From NCBI GenBank assembly GCA_910574805.1, contig CAJTCV010000019.1:19700-83699 (forward strand): a stretch of 64,000 nucleotides of DNA, given 5' to 3'. Numbering within the stretch: the first letter of the stretch is position 1; each line of letters starts with the position of its first letter. This DNA comes from Lachnospiraceae bacterium (GTDB lineage Bacteria > Bacillota > Clostridia > Lachnospirales > Lachnospiraceae). A model generated the notes under the pieces. That model was not told the origin of the DNA. It saw only the letters and a program-made list of their open reading frames with translations, and ran no database searches. Shown here piece by piece: positions 60,311 through 64,000 of the stretch. Made by a program: the position numbers and the translations under genes.

Positions 60311-60510
60311 ATGGACAAAAAGAAAATGGTGAAGGCAGCAGAGCCGGTGACAAGGCTTGGACAGATACGTTCCGTGGGAGTGATTGGGGATCCCGGATGC
60401 GAGGGACTGGGCACCTGTAATATGAAGGTGTACGCAGGCGCCCTGGAGAAAAGCGGGAAAGACGACATCACGCTGATTGCGGGAGATCTGGTGCAGGGAG
60501 AGGAATTCGA
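60311..60510 (+). pseudogene. N-terminal protein fragment, possibly a metallophosphatase-like start
   Basis: An ATG-opened frame reading VGVIGDPGCEGLGTCNMKVY and TLIAGDLVQGEEFEYE, which looks like the start of a phosphoesterase-type protein, then runs into a different frame holding the rubredoxin-like remnant. The metal-binding rest is missing. The assignment is weak. Confidence 0.4.
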
Positions 60511-60512
60511 AT

Positions 60513-60647
60513 ATGAACATCAATTTTGCAGAGAAGACGATCTATGTCTGTCCGTTCTGCGGTTATGTCATGGCGTGAGATGCCGTTTTGGAGTGCTGCC
60601 TGATCTGCGGCGGTCCGAAGAAACAGTATGAACGATATGAGTCGTGA
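60513..60647 (+). pseudogene. Rubredoxin-like zinc/iron ribbon broken by an in-frame TGA
   Basis: Reading from ATG 60513: MNINFAEKTIYVCPFCGYVMA, stop TGA at 60576-60578, then, still in frame, DAVLECCLICGGPKKQYERYES to a TGA at 60645-60647. The two CxxC pairs (CPFC and CLIC) are those of a rubrerythrin-type rubredoxin domain, in which a Gly (GGA) commonly stands at the stop position, so GGA to TGA is the simplest change. Confidence 0.7.
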
Positions 60648-60671
60648 AGCAGGCACGAAGAGCTGAACGTT

Positions 60672-60709
60672 AAGAAGAGCATCTGTCAGTCATGGCAGGT
60701 GCTTTTCTT
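60672..60709 (+). terminator. Hairpin terminator in the decayed region
   Basis: Arms AAGAAGAGCATCTGTCA and TGGCAGGTGCTTTTCTT (with G-T pairs) around GTCA. It ends the decayed rubredoxin-like stretch. Confidence 0.65.
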
Positions 60710-60845
60710 ATGTGCTGAAAAAATCGCGGTGGATTTTCGCGAGAAAGAAGATGGTAAATGACAGGCAGGGCGAGACGGTTCTTTTTGTTGAATGGGCCGG
60801 TATTGCGAAACGCTTTCTCCAGGCAGAATCCGTCAAAATCGGTAC

Positions 60846-60906
60846 AATCCATATCAAGATCTGTAATAGAATCCATGTCAAAATTTTGTGATAATATTCA
60901 TATCAA
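60846..60906. promoter_or_regulatory. Three direct repeats AATCCATRTCAA upstream of the symporter gene
   Basis: AATCCATATCAA at 60846-60857, AATCCATGTCAA at 60870-60881 and TATTCATATCAA at 60895-60906, starting 24 and 25 bases apart. They stand 38 bases before the symporter ATG, where a regulator could bind. The core AATCCATAT is shared with the repeats at 20103, possibly by chance. The gap 60710-60845 holds nothing else that I recognise. Confidence 0.5.
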
Positions 60907-60943
60907 AGTTGTGCACAATGAATAACAGCAAAGGAGAAGTGAT

Positions 60944-62393
60944 ATGGATTTATTTACAAATGCCATAAACGGTCTGAATTCCGTTGTGTGGTGTATGGGG
61001 CTGGTGGTCCTGTGTCTGGGCGCCGGACTGTGGTTTTCCGTCAGGATGCGGTTTCCTCAGGTGCGAATGTTCAAAGAGATGGTCCATCTGCTGGTACACG
61101 GAGAGAAGTCGGATACGGGAATTACGCCTTTTCAGGCTTTTGCGGCTACCGTAGGATCCCGGGTCAGAATGGGAAATATTGCAGGAGTCGCCACGGCCAT
61201 TTTCTTCGGAGGTCCCGGGGCGGTGTTCTGGATGTGGATCATTGCGTTCATCGGCGCGAGTTCGGCGTTTATGGAGTCCTCTCTGGCCCAGGCATTAAGG
61301 TAGGACAGGGAACGGAGAATATCTGGGCGGTCCAGCATACTTTATCGAGCGGGCATTAAAATGCAGGCCCTATGCGGTGATCTTTGCCATTGCGACAATC
61401 CTGGGGCCGGGGCTCCTCATGCCGGGACTGCATGTGAATTCTATCGCGTCCACTTATGAAGAGGCCTTCGGCGCCAATATGATTTTGGTCGGCGCCATCT
61501 TCTGCCTGGTATTTGGAATTGTAATCTGCGGGGGAATCAAACGGATCGCCAGTATTGCGGAATATATGGCTCCGGTTATGTGCGTGATCTATGTGATTAT
61601 GGCCGTGTCCATCATCGTGATGAAGATCGGGCAGGTTCCGGGCGTGCTGAAGATCATCGTGACGTCTGCGTTCGGCATCCATCCGCTGTTCGGCGGTATT
61701 CTCGGTTCCGCCATTTCCTGGGGCGTCAAACGGGGGATTTATTCCAATGAAGCAGGTCAGGGTTCCGGTGCCATTGTGTCCGCGGCGGCAGAGTGTTCTC
61801 ATCCGGCCAAACAGGGCCTGGTGCAGGCATTTTCTGTCTACATTGACACGCTCATTGTCTGTACGTCCTCTGCGCTGATCATCCTGCTGACGGGTACGTT
61901 CAACACGATGGGCGCGGACGGGACGACCATGCTGGCAGAGAATATCCCAGGAGTGGAATACGGGATCCGTTGGGCGCAGAATGCGCTGAATGCAGCGTAC
62001 GGAGGCACCTGGGGCGGAAAGGTGCTGGCGGTCGTGATCATCATGTTCGTGTTTACCTCTCTGATGGGGTATTACTATCAGGCGGAGGCCAATGTGCGCT
62101 ATCTGTTCAAGGAAAACCGAAAAGTAGTGTGGGGGATGCGTGCCGTGTTCCTGGTATCTGCATTTTCCGGCGTACTGGTGAACGGAGAGATCATCTGGAC
62201 CATGGGCGATACCGGGGCCGGCATGATGGCGTGGCTGAATATTGTGGCGATTCTTTTGCTGTCGAAGAAGGGTTTTGCGCTTCTGAAGGACTATGAGGAA
62301 CAGAAGAAAGCCGGAAAGGATCCGGTCTTTGATCCGGCAAAATTTGATATCGAAGATACAACCGGAGTCTGGAAAAAATATCAGAACCGATAA
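60944..62393 (+). pseudogene. Sodium:alanine/glycine symporter (AGCS) with two frameshifts
   Basis: The first part (60944-61303) reads MDLFTNAINGLNSVVWCMG to SSLAQALR then a stop; the second part (from 61377) reads to 62393 (MPGLHVNSIASTYEEAFG, GVKRGIYSNEAGQGSGAIVSAA, KYQNR end). Between them, KVGQGTE lies in the frame shifted once and LGGPAYFIERALK in the frame shifted twice, so single-base losses near 61295 and 61317 explain the break; fixing both gives SLAQAFKVGQGTEEYLGGPAYF. Many membrane helices and the family motif GxSNEAGxGS are kept. The protein would have imported alanine or glycine with sodium and is 18 bases before the SHMT-like gene. Decay seems recent. Confidence 0.88.
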
Positions 62394-62411
62394 TGGAAGA
62401 AAAGGAGAGCA

Positions 62412-63671
62412 ATGATGTTAAAAGTAACAAGAGCAACCGATCCGGTACTGGCAGGACTGGTGGATGAGGAGTTAAGACGGCAGGAGCATAACATCGAGAT
62501 GATCGCTTCCGAAAGTACGGCGCCGCTGGCCGTCATGGAGCTGACCGGAAGTGTATTTACCAACAAGACGCTGGAGGGTTATCCAGGCAGGAGATTCCAG
62601 GCAGGCTCTCATATTGCGGATCAGGTGGAAGAGCTGGCATGCGAGCGGGCGCGGAAGCTCTTTGGAGCCGAACATGCCAATGTACAGTCTTATTCAGGTT
62701 CAACCGCAAACTACAGCGTCTTTGCCTCGGTGCTGAATCCGGGAGACAAGGTGCTGAGCATGCGGCTGGATCAGGGCGGTCATCTGACCCATGGTTCACC
62801 GGCCAACTGGGTGAGCAGGATTTACCATTTTGAATTCTACGCCATGGATCCGGAGACAGAGCTGATCGATTATGATGCGCTGGATCAGAAGGCAAAGGAA
62901 TATCAGCCGAAGCTGATCATTGCCGGAGCCAGCTCTTATTCCCGCCTGATCGATTATGAGCGGATTGCAAAGACAGCGAAGGAAGTGGGCGCATACTTTA
63001 TGGTAGATATGGCGCACATTGCAGGACTGGTGGCGGCAAAGGCGATCCCAAGTCCCATTCCTTATGCGGATTTTGTGACTTCTTCCACCACAAAGACTTT
63101 CTGCAGCGCCAGAAGCGGTATGGTGTTCTGTAAGGCAGAGCACGCGAAGCTTCTGGATAAGGGAACCTTCCCGGGAGCGCTTGGATCTATTCAGTTACAT
63201 ACGATGGCGGCGAAGGCCTGGTCTTTCCAGTACGCGGCTTCGGAGGAATTCCGGGGAATCATGGAGCAGGTGGTCAGAAACGCGAAATGTCTGGCAGAGG
63301 AACTGACAAAGTATGGCTTCCGCATCGTCAGCGGTGGTACGGATAATCATCTGCTGGTAGCAGACCTGCGGGCGAAAAAGATCACCGGGAAAGCATTCCA
63401 GAATGCGCTGGATGCGGTGGGAATTACCGTCAATAAAAATATGATTCCCTTCGATCCGGAGAAGCCCGGTGTGACCAGCGGCGTACGGATCGGACTGACA
63501 GCCGTATCCCAGAGGGGACTTAAGGAGCCGGAGATCCGGGAGATTGCAGCGATCATGAATCAGGTGGCGGAAGCGCCGGAGGATGAGACGAATCTGGCGG
63601 CGTGCCGGGCGAAGGCGGAGGCGCTGATCGGGAGATTTCCGCTGTATCCGGCGGGGAGCTTCGCGGAGTAG
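62412..63671 (+). CDS. Serine hydroxymethyltransferase-like PLP enzyme, unusual motifs
   Basis: A 419-residue fold-type I PLP protein collinear with SHMT: NIEMIASESTAP, TLEGYPGRRFQAG, DMAHIAGLVAAK and, as the PLP-lysine region, SSTTKTFCSARSG. Canonical SHMT has TTTHKTLRGPRGG here and TPAVTTRG later, while this protein has LTAVSQRG; the active-site Lys is kept but the His before it and the following RGPR loop are changed. So it could be a variant SHMT or an aldolase with another substrate. ATG 62412 or 62415 both fit the AAGGAGAGC site. It lies beside the dead glycine/alanine symporter. Confidence 0.8.
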   Translation: MMLKVTRATDPVLAGLVDEELRRQEHNIEMIASESTAPLAVMELTGSVFTNKTLEGYPGRRFQAGSHIADQVEELACERARKLFGAEHANVQSYSGSTANYSVFASVLNPGDKVLSMRLDQGGHLTHGSPANWVSRIYHFEFYAMDPETELIDYDALDQKAKEYQPKLIIAGASSYSRLIDYERIAKTAKEVGAYFMVDMAHIAGLVAAKAIPSPIPYADFVTSSTTKTFCSARSGMVFCKAEHAKLLDKGTFPGALGSIQLHTMAAKAWSFQYAASEEFRGIMEQVVRNAKCLAEELTKYGFRIVSGGTDNHLLVADLRAKKITGKAFQNALDAVGITVNKNMIPFDPEKPGVTSGVRIGLTAVSQRGLKEPEIREIAAIMNQVAEAPEDETNLAACRAKAEALIGRFPLYPAGSFAE

Positions 63672-63784
63672 TAAAGTATATCCGGATACTTCTGCAGATG
63701 AATCGAGCTGTTGACAAACCTCTTGCCAAAAAGATTTGCATATAAGAAAATATATGTGTAGATGAATCCTTGAGGTGATACATT

Positions 63785-64000
63785 ATGATGACGAAAAGAG
63801 AAAACCAACAGATAGAAATGCATTTGATAACCATTGAAGATTTAGTCCCTATGGATCATCTGCTTCGGAAAGTAAATGATATTATTGATTTTTCATTCAT
63901 ATATAACGAAGTAGAAAATATGTACTGTCATAACAATGGGCGTCCATCCATTGATCCGGTGGTCTTAATCAAGTTTCTTCTCATCGGTTTTCTTTATGGC
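63785..64000 (+). mobile_element. IS transposase gene, start only (IS1182-like)
   Basis: A frame from ATG 63785 open to the window end: MMTKRENQQIEMHLITIEDLV, DHLLRKVNDIIDFSFIY, GRPSIDPVVLIKFLLIGFLYG. This is the N-terminal domain of IS1182/IS5-type transposases (PMDHLLRKV, YNNGRPSxDP). The rest lies outside, so completeness is unknown. The left IS end should fall between 63672 and 63780; TCGAGCTGTTGACAAA at 63703 may be part of its promoter. Confidence 0.85.

Noticed and set aside
60576..60578. In-frame TGA as selenocysteine or recoding in the rubredoxin-like frame.
   Set aside because: The stop falls where related proteins have Gly, no Sec-type hairpin is evident, and the neighbouring genes are also decayed.
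50776..63718. TCGAGCTGTTGACAAA occurs at 50776-50791 and 63703-63718, as if two IS ends.
   Set aside because: A 16-base match somewhere in 64 kb is not unlikely by chance, it contains a promoter-like TTGACA, and the flanks do not match further.

Overview
The window looks like chromosome of a spore-forming member of the Lachnospiraceae/Clostridia. Evidence: a full-length spoIVA, Shine-Dalgarno sites of the AGGAGG type before most genes, a rpmF/plsX-acpP-rnc-smc-ftsY core cluster, a Re-citrate-synthase-like gene beside icd, several BlaI/M56 pairs, and the iron-sulfur-scaffold plus GGGtGRT gene pair typical of these anaerobes. The genus cannot be fixed from sequence reading alone. I found no rRNA, tRNA or CRISPR array.

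Layout. 1-5.7 kb: end of a membrane protein, a glycan-flippase-like ABC exporter, the first BlaI/M56 pair behind a strong dyad operator and a duplicated 71-bp leader, and a convergent metallo-beta-lactamase-fold hydrolase. 6-9.4 kb: Re-citrate synthase, a FadR-type GntR regulator and NADP isocitrate dehydrogenase, i.e. citrate to 2-oxoglutarate. 9.5-17.3 kb: spoIVA, a hydrolase, RNase HI, a polysaccharide-deacetylase lipoprotein, alaS, a small membrane protein and rpmF. 17.4-23.6 kb: a YesM/YesN-like two-component system divergent from a PTS (IICB, a second IIC, IIA), lying between rpmF and plsX, genes that are often close neighbours. 23.7-30.3 kb: plsX, acpP, rnc, smc, ftsY. 30.4-37.1 kb: threonine ammonia-lyase, a C_GCAxxG_C_C protein, homoserine dehydrogenase, thioredoxin, a TtcA-like ATPase and a two-component system. 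37.1-40.7 kb: the second BlaI/M56 pair.

40.8-47.2 kb: the scaffold/GGGtGRT pair, whose second gene is the integration site of a 1.76-kb tyrosine-integrase element; a 39-bp piece of the gene end is duplicated on the far side with the displaced native terminator. Then an AAA ATPase, two flavin/iron-sulfur oxidoreductases and an acetyltransferase. 47.4-50.7 kb: a small unknown gene, a truncated gene and the third BlaI/M56 pair.

51-60 kb is the most interesting accessory region. An HxlR regulator diverges from a gene for a cysteine-repeat peptide (five ACGx motifs), followed by a radical SAM/SPASM enzyme, a nitroreductase, a flavin-binding/ferredoxin fusion, a zinc macrodomain protein and a class-M-like sirtuin, all tightly packed or overlapping. 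This resembles the ACGX ribosomal peptide family coupled to an ADP-ribosylation writer/eraser pair. A second HxlR gene, divergent from two flavodoxin-like oxidoreductases, carries nearly the same operator over its target -35 box, so the two loci may form one regulon.

57.7-62.4 kb is rich in decay: a sensor-kinase remnant with a frameshift, a rubredoxin-like remnant with an in-frame stop, and an alanine/glycine symporter gene with two single-base frameshifts. An unusual serine-hydroxymethyltransferase-like gene and the start of an IS transposase end the window.
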